Positions 17,001 to 25,196 of a stretch of DNA of 36,305 nucleotides are shown here, piece by piece; position 1 is the stretch's first letter; every line of letters starts with the position of its first letter. Position numbers and translations under genes: made by a program. Where the stretch lies: the NCBI GenBank assembly GCA_001768975.1, contig MEND01000050.1, positions 1-36,305 on the forward strand. Direction: 5' to 3'. This DNA comes from Bacteroidetes bacterium GWA2_31_9. Lineage in GTDB: Bacteria > Bacteroidota > Bacteroidia > Bacteroidales > GWF2-33-38. The notes beneath the pieces are model-generated. The model made no database searches and had not been told where the DNA came from. It saw nothing but the letters and a program-made list of their open reading frames with translations.

Positions 17001-18795
17001 CTTCCCCTTTGGGCTTTGTTAAAATATATTTCAACGTATATAAATCTACATTTCTTATTCCTAATTGTTTAAAAAAGTCTTCATCAACTTCCTTACAGGC
17101 AATTCTTAGCCAAAAAGAGATTGTCTTTAACAATTCTTGTTTGTTTTTTAGCAATAATTCTTTAAAGTTTTTGAAAAAAAATGCCGAATAATCAGATAAT
17201 AATATTGAAACGAGTATTTCGTTTTTCCAATATTGCTCAATTTTATTATCCGTTATAGATTCTTCAATAAAAGTTTTAACTACATCATTTTCAAGTAAAA
17301 GATTATCTGATACCCAATTTCTAAAACTTCTACGAATTGGAAGAGACTGTCCTATTTTCTCAAAAAAAGTCTGATAATTTGTTGATTTATTAAATTCAAT
17401 TTCGATAATTTTCTCCAATGCCCATTCTTCATATATATCGTGTGTAATAAAATATCCAGCAGTTTCGTATCCTAAAATACCATCTTTTGTTAATTCATTA
17501 TCCAAAATATGAGACTCACAATCGGGATTAAGAAAAAACTGCCCTTCATTTGCTCTCTGAAATGCAATTTTTAAGAAAACTTGCTCTCTTGCTGGTTTTG
17601 ATTTTCGAATATTTTTATCCCACAGTTTTTCTTTAAAACTTTTATAATCCAATAACTCTGTTTCTTTATAAAACTTCAGATATTCATTTAAATAAAATGG
17701 ATTATTGATTAAGTCTAATAGTTTTTCATTTTGAGGTAATTGAAAAGAGTATTTCTCTGAAATTATATTAAGTTCATACCTTTTTAAGCTTTGTAAATTT
17801 ATATTTAGTGGAACAATGTTATATATTTCTGAAAATTGGTAGTTTAAATCATTTAAGTAGTTATCTCTTGTTGTAAAGATTATTTCCCAATTATCCTTAA
17901 TCAGCATAGATAAAAATTCATTGAAAGGGTCGGTATTTTTTAAGTCTAATAGTTTTTCTGCTGAATCAATAACTACGATTTTAATTGTTTCGCCTTTATG
18001 AAAATCTATGAACTCTTGAATATTGAAATTCTTAAAAAAATCATTAATATTTCTTAATTCAAATTCAGTAGCTTTAAATATATATAACGAAGCAATATCT
18101 TTTATTTGTTCATATAGAGTTTTGATGATAGCTGTTTTTCCCACTCCACCTATTCCACTAAGAATTAATATTTTTTGTTCGGCAATTTTTATTTTTTCAA
18201 GTTCATTATCTCTATTTATTTCAATCGTTTGATTGTTAAAAGTAATGCTTGTTTGTATGTCTTTTAGAATATTTTCAGTATGTTTTTTTTGTTCTTTGAT
18301 TAAATCAATAATGCTATTATCTAAGGTGAAAAAATATTTATCAATGTGTTCATTATCTATGGAAACAAACTCACTTTCATAAAACCATGCCCCTTTCCAA
18401 ATAATTTCAATATTTTTTGACTTTGCATCATTTTCAATCTCTTCTTGTTCTTTTGTTTTCCTTTTCGTTTTTGCACTACTTTCAGTCCAATCAATAGGAG
18501 TATAGAATAAGATTTGTGTTACTTCAGGATTTTTCTGCTTTGCTATTTCTATCTTTTTAAGAAATTCATCTTTATGATTTGATAATTTATCTTCATAAAA
18601 TTTTGCTTCCCAAGCAATATAATCATCTCCAAATTTGATTGGATTTGTTTCCATTCCTGATTGATTCTTGAAACGAAAAATTCCATTTGTTTGGTTAAAT
18701 TCTTTACAGAATAACAAATAAGCAAACCACTCAAAAGTATTTTGAGGATTTTCACTAAACTTGGCTTTAAAGATATTCCAATTTGGTTTAATCAT
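14053..18795 (-). CDS. avs4: STAND NTPase with Mrr-like nuclease head, Avs4-like antiphage sensor
   Basis: The 1580-residue protein opens with a PD-(D/E)xK Mrr-like domain (about 1-140). Its centre is QSGMET...DDYIAWEAKF with E63-A-K65, and an upstream acidic residue (E49 or D57/D58) completes the metal site. An NTPase of the STAND class follows: Walker A GIGGVGKT (214-221), Walker B IKIVVIDS (D277), and a TTR sensor motif (308-310). The remaining 1200 residues are helical repeats suited to target recognition. The length, the nuclease head, and the opening NIFKAKFSENPQ and FEWFAYLLFCKEF resemble the Avs4 (AVAST type 4) group as I recall it. That group detects phage portal proteins and then degrades DNA. 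A -7 element lies 37 nt upstream (18833-18840). The gene stands alone. Avs class is a recollection-based call; the STAND plus nuclease layout is directly visible. Confidence 0.82.
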   Translation of the reverse strand: MIKPNWNIFKAKFSENPQNTFEWFAYLLFCKEFNQTNGIFRFKNQSGMETNPIKFGDDYIAWEAKFYEDKLSNHKDEFLKKIEIAKQKNPEVTQILFYTPIDWTESSAKTKRKTKEQEEIENDAKSKNIEIIWKGAWFYESEFVSIDNEHIDKYFFTLDNSIIDLIKEQKKHTENILKDIQTSITFNNQTIEINRDNELEKIKIAEQKILILSGIGGVGKTAIIKTLYEQIKDIASLYIFKATEFELRNINDFFKNFNIQEFIDFHKGETIKIVVIDSAEKLLDLKNTDPFNEFLSMLIKDNWEIIFTTRDNYLNDLNYQFSEIYNIVPLNINLQSLKRYELNIISEKYSFQLPQNEKLLDLINNPFYLNEYLKFYKETELLDYKSFKEKLWDKNIRKSKPAREQVFLKIAFQRANEGQFFLNPDCESHILDNELTKDGILGYETAGYFITHDIYEEWALEKIIEIEFNKSTNYQTFFEKIGQSLPIRRSFRNWVSDNLLLENDVVKTFIEESITDNKIEQYWKNEILVSILLSDYSAFFFKNFKELLLKNKQELLKTISFWLRIACKEVDEDFFKQLGIRNVDLYTLKYILTKPKGEGWKSSIEFVFENLEAIGIENINFILPVIGDWNSKYKTGETTKYSSLIALRYYQWTIEKDVFFSHDDIKDKIIHTILFGSSEIKDEIKEVLTEILKNKWKYHRNPYYDLSKTILTKLEGISVSQVHPELVLQLADLYLSHTPKKNIFYSQSGMGTEQYFNMEDDYLEYFPASSYQTPIYWLLQSSLKDTITFILNFTNKAVEYYAKSDFAKPEVEEIDVSIGENKKIKQYISKRLWCVYRGTQVAPHALESMHMALEKFFLEIGNISKSENLEYWLLYLLKNSKSASISAVLSSIVLAFPEKTFNVAKILFQTKEFFRYDTNRLILDLVQKSSLLSLKNFSISSKNDFHEDERLKACDDVHRKSTLENLCLNYQCFKNKDMGEQEAENRQKIIWEILDNYYANLPPESEQTESDETWRMYLARMDRRKMSPITKKKDDCIEIDWNPEIDPKLKHKKESFLQEISEETKFNSLKMWSHYKIRNDEKFKEYKKYEKNPKFALNEVKQVISNLKLKESPKVILFNPSKDESFYFMNYSVPGEVCSVLIRDCYDKLSKKDIVFCKNIIYEVASSSFKNNYQYQVSDGVDSAISVLPLLLEKFPEDKEIIKIILLITLFDNMPIGVSGRFLHHSLNAILNNLWRISFNDAQSILFGYLVLESKFEDLRKILQEENYKKGVYGVLKAELIDRFLKENENVLQKVVENKILLKDLPAIEQVELSSLGTVFQIIPLKTDNDDNKSIVQKIISIFAKKLLSEDRTGKGDYLVRHHFIEKLAYFTLSANRLEVETYLKPFFDNFNNSEPIADLLKEFVIAEDYLDTYDNFWTVWNFFKEKVVEICKNGYNRWFTDKIVESYLFAQVEWKETAKTWHTLKDREKIFFKEITEKIGYCPSTLYSISKLLNGIGSSYLNDGIFWISGMLNKNKSLYTAKLEVNTIYYMENLVRKYIYNNREQLKKTKKLKEGILVILDFLIINDSVIGYILRESIL

Positions 18796-18832
18796 AAGTA
18801 TAAAATAAACAACAACATTAATTTATCTTTTA

Positions 18833-18840
18833 CAAATATA
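18833..18840 (-). promoter_or_regulatory. -7 promoter element of the Avs4-like gene
   Basis: TATATTTG on the minus strand fits TAnnTTTG, 37 nt before the start codon. No TTTG at the right spacing is seen upstream. Confidence 0.45.
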
Positions 18841-19013
18841 GGTTTAATTTAATGATGTCTTTATACTATAGAATTTTACGGAAAATGGCTATAAGAAAAT
18901 ATACAAATGGAATATAGATGATTCTTAAAATTTTTCTATTCTTTTATTTAAAACAATCATTAATTAATGATTTATATTAAAGGCAAATGTTCTTAATTTA
19001 TAATTTTACAAAA

Positions 19014-20297
19014 TTAAAGAGGAATAAGCTTATTTAGGTTAATAATTTCACCTTTTGTAATTGGTCTTTCTAAAACATTGAAACTAATTTTCATTTCCTT
19101 TTCTATTGGAGTAATGTTATCAGCATATATTTTGGTGTTTAAAATAATGTTAGAATTTGATTTAGATAAGATATAAAAACAATTCTCTGAAAAACATGTT
19201 TTATGAGGTTGTACATTTAAGAATACACATTGAATAATGTATTTTTCTATAGTTTCTTTAATCCATATATCATAATGAGAATCTATTGAAGAGGAACTAA
19301 TAATTGGAAATGTAGAAGATTTTGGTTTATTCGGAAAGGTTTTTTCATCAAAAAGTTGAAGATTAAAATGTTTATCAACTATCATCTCTATTTCAATATT
19401 ACTTGCAGTTTTATTTCCATTATTACTTATACATAAATTAAAAGGTCTAATATTCTTTGTGAAACTATAATAATCAAGTGCTTGTTCAAAATAAAGCCGA
19501 TTATCATAGGTTCCTACACTTTGAATATAGGCAATCCCTGTCTTTCGATTTTGTAAATTTATCTTTTCTTTGTAAAGTTCTATTAAATAACTGTTCCAGT
19601 CATTATTATTGGTTTTTATAGAAAATATCAATCTTTTGTTATCACTTGGAGATTTATAACCAATATCCTCAGGTTTTAAGGAATTTAAAAAGTCGTCCTT
19701 ACTGCACGGCACAATGTTTTCAACGTTAAATTCCAAGTTACTACCCAAATTTTGCTGATTTTTTGAGTAAGCAAAATCAATATTGATTTCAATATTTGAG
19801 ATGGTATCTATTATATTCTCAATTGCGGATTCGATATTATTGATGAATGTCCTTGCGATATTCTTTTTTTGTGAATCATTCTTTTCTAATGAATACTGAA
19901 AAATTCTTCGATGTTTTAAATCAAATGGAACACTATCAACACTTCCATAGTGATTGTTTATAATACAGATAACCCTATTCCAACCTAAAGATTTTATCGC
20001 ATATCCAGCTTCTATTAGCACGTTTGGATTAGGTGTTTTTCTATTTTCGGAATCGCTATTTATAGTTGAAATATCACAAATAAATACTTTGCAGTTATCA
20101 ATTTTATTTAGAATAGTATCAGCAATACCTGGTGTCCCAGGTTCTCGTTTAGTTGCTTCGTCAATTACTAATTCATATTGATACTTGTTCTTTTTATTAA
20201 TCGACCTAATAGCATCTGATATACAGTCTTTAAGGAAAGTTCGATTTGTACTATTTTCTAAATCGGATTGCCATGAATAAAAAATTGTTGATTTCAT
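19014..20297 (-). CDS. TIR-like domain protein with unknown C-terminal domain
   Basis: The 427-residue protein begins with a TIR-like (flavodoxin-type) domain, about 1-165. It shows beta-A TIFYSWQSD, an ID-x-A-T loop at 45-49, GTPGIADTILNKIDNCKVFICDIS, and the motif NPNVLIEAGYA, in which E96 is the expected catalytic glutamate for NAD+ cleavage. This is the TIR-like family often annotated as nucleotide-binding, found in defence islands. Residues about 190-427 look beta-rich (ASNIEIEMIVDKHFNLQLF, ILNTKIYADNITPIEKEMKISF), perhaps a beta-sandwich ligand or sensor module; I do not recognise it. It lies 218 bp upstream of the Avs4-like gene on the same strand, but separate promoter DNA is likely. 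NADase function is inferred. Confidence 0.75.
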   Translation of the reverse strand: MKSTIFYSWQSDLENSTNRTFLKDCISDAIRSINKKNKYQYELVIDEATKREPGTPGIADTILNKIDNCKVFICDISTINSDSENRKTPNPNVLIEAGYAIKSLGWNRVICIINNHYGSVDSVPFDLKHRRIFQYSLEKNDSQKKNIARTFINNIESAIENIIDTISNIEINIDFAYSKNQQNLGSNLEFNVENIVPCSKDDFLNSLKPEDIGYKSPSDNKRLIFSIKTNNNDWNSYLIELYKEKINLQNRKTGIAYIQSVGTYDNRLYFEQALDYYSFTKNIRPFNLCISNNGNKTASNIEIEMIVDKHFNLQLFDEKTFPNKPKSSTFPIISSSSIDSHYDIWIKETIEKYIIQCVFLNVQPHKTCFSENCFYILSKSNSNIILNTKIYADNITPIEKEMKISFNVLERPITKGEIINLNKLIPL

Positions 20298-20444
20298 GAG
20301 TATTATTTTTCTTTGTAAAAAAAAGCAAGTTACACAATAAATAATTTACTTACAAAAGTTATAAAAACCACTGTTTCATTTTAAATAATTTCTAATAACT
20401 GGATTTTTATATCTGTATAGTTAAGCACCACCGCCCAAAACAAG

Positions 20445-20646
20445 CATCTACCACTTTTTCTGTAAACTCACAGCTTTCCTTCATTTACTGAATGTTGTCA
20501 AAACTGATATTATTAATACATAAAATCCTTTCATTACTATCGTTTTCATATATCTGATTGTAATCAACAAAACTTTTTTAATTGATATAGTTTCCAATAT
20601 CTTGAACAATTTCACTAATTTTATCGCAAGTAAGCAAACACATATT
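20445..20646 (-). pseudogene. Decayed copy of the small gene at 29250-29582
   Basis: Translating the minus strand in one frame gives about 66 codons that match residues 26-92 of the protein at 29250-29582 without any gap. Matching pieces are SEIVQDIGNYIN against KEIIEDVRNYVK, FVDYNQIYENDSNERILCINNIS against LVDYIQVYENKDSDRILCIDNIS, and MKESCEFTE against MKESGKFTE. Two in-frame TAA stops interrupt it, and both ends of the gene are missing. It is therefore a dead paralogue. Its presence suggests that a related mobilizable element once ended or recombined here. Confidence 0.8.
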
Positions 20647-20651
20647 TTGAC

Positions 20652-20816
20652 GATGAGCCAGTTAAAGTAATAATTGTTATATATAATGTTTTATCTACTA
20701 CTCCTAAGAAAGACTTAGAATCAATTGAAAGAGCTCTTAAAATTTTCGATAAAATGTTACAGGATAGAAATTTCAGACAGGCTGCAAATCGTGTTATTGA
20801 GAATGTTGAGAGGTAA
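20652..20816 (+). pseudogene. C-terminal remnant of an unknown gene
   Basis: An open stretch of about 54 codons ends in TAA at 20814-20816 and lacks a start codon. The peptide (DEPVKVIIVIYNVLSTTPKKD, then LESIERALKIFDKMLQDR and NFRQAANRVIENVER) has the amphipathic character of a real protein. It abuts the remnant on the other strand, so a deletion or insertion junction probably lies near 20650. The family is unknown. Confidence 0.4.
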
Positions 20817-20865
20817 ATTATTAGGTTTTATTTTTTATAAAAAACAGTATTAATGTTTTTTTTTA

Positions 20866-20925
20866 TATTTTTGTATCAAATATGTTATAATTTTTTATAT
20901 TAAACTGATTTTATGACATATGTCA
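20866..20925 (+). promoter_or_regulatory. Putative promoter and operator of the five-gene operon
   Basis: TATTTTTG (20866-20873) fits the -7 element TAnnTTTG. About 40 nt further on is a perfect 12-bp palindrome, TGACATATGTCA (20914-20925), which would lie in the leader as an operator. The leader to ATG 21029 would be about 150 nt. No -33 element is clear. Confidence 0.4.
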
Positions 20926-21028
20926 ATAATAAACGAATGTTAAAATATAATTTAATGTATAATCATTATTGTAACTAACGTATTTTTAGCATTAGAAGGA
21001 TTTAATATTAAATAATTAATTAAAGAAA

Positions 21029-23044
21029 ATGCTTGATCCTTTTTCATCTCCATGGTTATATGGTTTAATTGTTATAATTATGGTAAGTCGCGGTTTTAAA
21101 ATTGCTGCTTTAGCTTTTCTTTCGGGTGCTATTACGTATTTATTGTTATATTTTAGTAAAATTGTTTTTGCAAATTATTGTGTGGTTTCTTTTTATCCAA
21201 GTATTTCAGTTGCTATGATTACATCAATGGTTCCATGGATTATTTTCGGAACACCTATATCTGGATTGAAGAAGGGGTTCTTAATAATTTGTTCGATTGT
21301 TTTAGTAAGTGCTAATCGAATTTTATATAATGGTCATACAATTAATGAAGTAATTGCAGGTATTATTATTGGATTTGTCATTCTAATTGTTGTACAAAGA
21401 TTTTTTAACAGAAAAAAGAAGAATACTTCTGATGGAGAAGCAAGTGTCTGGCCAAATTCAATTTATGTTCCATCTGGGCTTAAAAATATTTGGAGTCGTG
21501 CTGAAGTTGCTGAAAGATACCCTGGGGTAATGTCTCCTTTATTCTCGGATTTATTTTTACCAATAATTGGTAGAAGTATTAATAAAATGGGGAATATTTT
21601 ACAAATTAAAAAGAAAAAAACTATTATTGGTTATTGTTTAAAAAACGGTCTTATATATTCAAATATGAGTCCTAACAGTTTAGATATTTTCAATGTTCTA
21701 AAATTCTTTTTAAAAATTAAAAGAAGTTATATTGACTACTGTAATAACAGATATAAAAATGCAAAGAAAGAATTTTGGGAAAATCATACACAAATCAATA
21801 AAAAGCTTGCAAAAGCTACAACACAACAAGAATTATATATTCTTCTTTTAGAATCATTACAGCTTTTTGAGAAATGGATGGTAGAACAAAGTATTTCTCT
21901 TTTTTATTTTACGTTCACAAATATTTATCTAAAACTATGGTTAAAACTACATTTTTTCAGTTCATTAAATGAATTATTGACTTCACTAACAAAGGGTATT
22001 GAGTCACCTACTTATAAAGAGGCATGTATCTTATTTGAACTTGGAAAAGAATTAAATTCTATTAATAAAGATGAATTGAATAATTCATCAAATATTAAAA
22101 ACCTTTTAAAGAAATATTTAGATATCGCTGGCGATAGATTGCCTAACTATGACTTTACACAAAAAAGTTGGAATGAAATACCAGAACAAGTTTTAGAATT
22201 TGCAAAAAATAGTTATCAGAAAAATTGCCCTTCGCCGGAAGAGTTATTGAAAATTCATCAAAAAGAAAGAAAAGAAGCAGAAGAGTTAGTTGTAAGAAAA
22301 ATAAAATTGTTTTGTCCCTTTTCTCACAAAATAGTATCTGAACAGTTCTTCCAGATTACAAGAACTATCAATGTCTTTAAAGAAGAAAGACAAATACAAA
22401 TGTCTGCCTCATGGAGTTTAGTAAAAAAAATACTTCTTAAACTAAGCGATTCATTTGTTAAATCTTGTTATTTTACAGATGATGAAGATGTTTTTTATCT
22501 TACTGCATCAGAATTAGCTTGGCTAATTTCTGACCATAGTAAAACATCACCCTCTGTTTTTATAGCTACAATAGATGATTTTAAACATTTAATTAAATTA
22601 AGAAAAAATCAATATAATAATTTGAATCAATCTGATATCGAAATCAATCCGGAAGATCGGCAGAATGTTTTAGAATTCAGAGTAAAATCATTATTAAATC
22701 TACCAGATAAAAAAAATATTGATAAAACTCTTAAAGGAAATTATGGTTTAGGTAAAATTGTTCAAGGGAGTGTTGTTATAATAAAATCACAAGAAGAGTT
22801 TACAAAAATGGAACCGGGTAAAATTTTAGTAGTCCCTGCAACCAATCCCAATTGGGATATTTTATTCCCAAATGCATTAGGTTTAATAACTGAAACAGGC
22901 AGCCCTTCGTCTCATCCATTCCTCAAAGCAAATGAATATGGTCTGACTGCTGTTCTTGGTGTATATAAGGCATGTAAAAAACTTAAAGATGGAGATTTTG
23001 TTGAAATCAATGGGAGAGAAAAAACAATAAAAAAATTGAATTAA
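21029..23044 (+). CDS. Membrane PAP2-like domain fused to a rifampin-phosphotransferase-like substrate and phospho-His domain
   Basis: The 671-residue protein starts with about four membrane helices (residues 9-126) resembling the PAP2 lipid phosphatase core. R97-x5-H103-x3-E107 (NRILYNGHTINEVIAG) matches motif C3, but motif C2 reads YPSIS instead of PSGH, so its His is lost and phosphatase activity is unlikely. Residues about 145-560 resemble the central domain of rifampin phosphotransferase or PEP-synthase-like proteins (WSRAEVAERYPGVMSPL, DEDVFYLTASELAWLI). The end (about 570-671) is the swivelling phosphohistidine domain: GKILVVPATNPNWDILF, then ETGSPSSHPFLKANEYGLTAVLGV with H629 as the likely phosphate carrier. 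It lacks an ATP-grasp domain, which the next gene supplies 13 bp downstream. I infer a membrane-held phosphotransferase subunit, perhaps acting on a lipid-like substrate. Confidence 0.75.
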   Translation: MLDPFSSPWLYGLIVIIMVSRGFKIAALAFLSGAITYLLLYFSKIVFANYCVVSFYPSISVAMITSMVPWIIFGTPISGLKKGFLIICSIVLVSANRILYNGHTINEVIAGIIIGFVILIVVQRFFNRKKKNTSDGEASVWPNSIYVPSGLKNIWSRAEVAERYPGVMSPLFSDLFLPIIGRSINKMGNILQIKKKKTIIGYCLKNGLIYSNMSPNSLDIFNVLKFFLKIKRSYIDYCNNRYKNAKKEFWENHTQINKKLAKATTQQELYILLLESLQLFEKWMVEQSISLFYFTFTNIYLKLWLKLHFFSSLNELLTSLTKGIESPTYKEACILFELGKELNSINKDELNNSSNIKNLLKKYLDIAGDRLPNYDFTQKSWNEIPEQVLEFAKNSYQKNCPSPEELLKIHQKERKEAEELVVRKIKLFCPFSHKIVSEQFFQITRTINVFKEERQIQMSASWSLVKKILLKLSDSFVKSCYFTDDEDVFYLTASELAWLISDHSKTSPSVFIATIDDFKHLIKLRKNQYNNLNQSDIEINPEDRQNVLEFRVKSLLNLPDKKNIDKTLKGNYGLGKIVQGSVVIIKSQEEFTKMEPGKILVVPATNPNWDILFPNALGLITETGSPSSHPFLKANEYGLTAVLGVYKACKKLKDGDFVEINGREKTIKKLN

Positions 23045-23057
23045 CCATGATTATAAT

Positions 23058-23882
23058 ATGAAGAATATATTAAGAATAAATGATGGTTTAAATATAACAA
23101 TTGACGAGTTACCTTTTTTTGGAGGTAAGGCTGCTCAGCAAGCTATGTCCAAAAAAGATGGTTTTCCAGTGCTTAACGCATTTGCAATTTCTTCATTAAT
23201 ATACCCTGAACAAGTTTGGTTTGAGAAAATTAAAACATATAATACGAACCAGATATTAAATGAATTGAATCAGGTAATACTTAATAGTGGAATAAACTTG
23301 TCTGATGAATTACATTTATTAAATGCCAACTCTTTTTCGGTGAGATCATCGGCTACCATTGAAGATATTCCTGAAGCTTCTTTTGCAGGTTCATTTTTGA
23401 CTAGGCTTTTTGTTAAGCCCCAAGAAGTTCCTTTTGCAATTTATGAAGTTTGGAAAAGCGGATTAGAAGAACGGGTTATCAAATATTCAAAAGATAGAGG
23501 TCTTACCGATAAACAAATAAAAGTTGCCGTTCTTATTCAACCAATGATTAATAGTCATTTTGCAGGTGTTGCTTTTAGTCACCCTATTGGATATCCCGAA
23601 GATAATCATATTTTTATTAGCATTGTCAAAGGAATTGGAGAACCTTTAGTATCAGGTTCTGTAATGGGACAGAATTTCTGGGTTGAACGTTTGTCTTACC
23701 TTTTGAAAAAATATGAAAATTCAAATGACCTACATTTACTATCACATTACATGAGTGATATAGCGATGATGGTTGAAAAACTTGAGCTTATAAGGAATTG
23801 TCCACAGGATATTGAATTTTGCTTTGATCAAAATTTTAATTTAATTTTACTTCAAAACAGACCAATTACAAAAGCTAAATGA
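23058..23882 (+). CDS. Stand-alone ATP-grasp (PPDK/PEP-synthase N-terminal) domain protein
   Basis: The 274 residues correspond to the nucleotide-binding domain of PEP synthase, PPDK and rifampin phosphotransferase. Key pieces are K24 (FGGKAAQQA), R96 in SVRSSAT, SFAGSF (108-113), QPMINSHFAGVAFS (161-174), E253 in DIEF, and QNRPI (266-270). These residues bind ATP and allow transfer of its beta-phosphate to a histidine on a swivelling domain. No histidine domain is present here, so the partner must be the preceding gene product (H629), giving a split two-subunit enzyme. The expected net chemistry by family is ATP plus substrate to AMP, Pi and phosphorylated substrate. Its stop overlaps the radical SAM start by 4 nt (ATGA). 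The active-site set looks complete. Confidence 0.88.
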   Translation: MKNILRINDGLNITIDELPFFGGKAAQQAMSKKDGFPVLNAFAISSLIYPEQVWFEKIKTYNTNQILNELNQVILNSGINLSDELHLLNANSFSVRSSATIEDIPEASFAGSFLTRLFVKPQEVPFAIYEVWKSGLEERVIKYSKDRGLTDKQIKVAVLIQPMINSHFAGVAFSHPIGYPEDNHIFISIVKGIGEPLVSGSVMGQNFWVERLSYLLKKYENSNDLHLLSHYMSDIAMMVEKLELIRNCPQDIEFCFDQNFNLILLQNRPITKAK

Positions 23883-25192
23883 AAATTTTATTAATAGCTC
23901 CGAGTAATAGGCCTTTCACTAAGTCCAATTTGGTAAATTCACTTGGTATGAATTTACATCCCAAATATAATCTTTTATTACTTGGTAGCATTGCTATTGA
24001 ATTGGGGCACGAAGTACGTTATTTAGATGAATCGTTTGAAGATATCCCGTTTAATGATTTTTATGACATTGTTGGAATAACTTGCACCACGAATAAAGCA
24101 ATTAGAGCTTATGAAATAGCAGATATTTTCAGGGGTAAAAAAATTCCTGTTGTTATAGGAGGAATCCATCCTTCGACATGTCCTGATGAAGCTGGAAAAC
24201 ATGCAGATTGTATTGCAATCGGAGAGGCTGATGAGACGTGGCCTCAAATATTAAAAGACATTGAAAAGAATGAATTAAAGAAAATTTATTCTTCTGTAGG
24301 AAAATATTATGACCTGAAAGGAATACCCAAAATTCATTACGAGCTTATACCCAAAAAAGTTCATTACCGCCATACTGGTGCTATTGAAGTGTCAAGAGGT
24401 TGCCCTTTTAATTGTGAATTTTGCAGTACACATTTTTTTGGTGAAAAATATAGGACAAGACCTATTGATAAAGTAATTGAAAATATCAACAATTTGCCGG
24501 ATGATTATATAATTTTCATGGACGATAACCCAATGGGAAATAAAGAATTTGCTTTGCAACTATTTTCTGAAATGAAAGGAATGGGTAAAACTTGGACATC
24601 TCATTCTACAATTGATATTGTAAAATACCCAAAACTATTAAAAGCAATTGCAGAATCTGGTTGTCGGAACTTAATTATTGGTTTTGACACTTTAAATATT
24701 GAAAATCTTCGATCAACTGGAAAAAAAATTAATATAAATATTAATTATAATGAAGCTGTGAACATAATACATGATTATGGTATCGATATTATGGCAGGCT
24801 TTATACTTGGATTTGATCATGACACAGAAAGCACATTTGAAGAGATATATAATTTTGTATCTCGTAATAAAATATTTTTACCAAATTATTGGATACTTAC
24901 ACCATATCCGGGAACAAAATTATTCCATCGGCTTAATGAAGCAAAAAGAATTCTATCTTCCGATTGGAATCAATACGATAGCAGGCATCTTGTATTTAAA
25001 CCAGCAAACATGCCCCCTGAAATTTTTTTAGAGAGATTCCACGAAATGGAAAAACACTCTTTATCTTGGGGAAATATTATTACAAGAGGCATAAATAATA
25101 ATAATGGTTACGTAAATATTAGCCGAAAACTAAAATTTAATATAGGCTTAAAATTTGCACGTAAATTAGGTATGGAACAATATGGAGAATAA
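23879..25192 (+). CDS. B12-binding-domain radical SAM protein
   Basis: The 437-residue protein has an N-terminal Rossmann-like cobalamin-binding domain (about 1-135; LAIELGHEVRYLDE-like GSIAIELGHEVRYLD, VVIGGIHPSTCPDEA at 91-105). A radical SAM barrel follows with the cluster motif C175-x3-C179-x2-C182 (RGCPFNCEFC). The SAM-contact region includes IIFMDDNPMGN and GFDTLN, and residues 280-380 carry the usual YNEAVNIIHDYGIDIMAGFILGFD motif. Such class B enzymes methylate or rearrange unreactive carbons and include lipid, hopanoid and antibiotic modifiers. It overlaps the preceding gene by 4 nt and is followed within a few nt by the receiver-like gene. The substrate is unknown; the membrane setting suggests a lipid or lipid-linked molecule. 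Confidence 0.9.
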   Translation: MKILLIAPSNRPFTKSNLVNSLGMNLHPKYNLLLLGSIAIELGHEVRYLDESFEDIPFNDFYDIVGITCTTNKAIRAYEIADIFRGKKIPVVIGGIHPSTCPDEAGKHADCIAIGEADETWPQILKDIEKNELKKIYSSVGKYYDLKGIPKIHYELIPKKVHYRHTGAIEVSRGCPFNCEFCSTHFFGEKYRTRPIDKVIENINNLPDDYIIFMDDNPMGNKEFALQLFSEMKGMGKTWTSHSTIDIVKYPKLLKAIAESGCRNLIIGFDTLNIENLRSTGKKINININYNEAVNIIHDYGIDIMAGFILGFDHDTESTFEEIYNFVSRNKIFLPNYWILTPYPGTKLFHRLNEAKRILSSDWNQYDSRHLVFKPANMPPEIFLERFHEMEKHSLSWGNIITRGINNNNGYVNISRKLKFNIGLKFARKLGMEQYGE

Positions 25193-25196
25193 AATT

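Larger units (their letters stand above)
20298..21028. other. 731-bp intergenic region holding gene remnants and the operon promoter
   Basis: It contains two decayed coding fragments (20445-20646 minus, 20652-20816 plus), then about 210 bp of AT-rich DNA with a -7-like element and a 12-bp palindrome ahead of the next operon. The first 145 bp show nothing recognisable. Confidence 0.6.
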
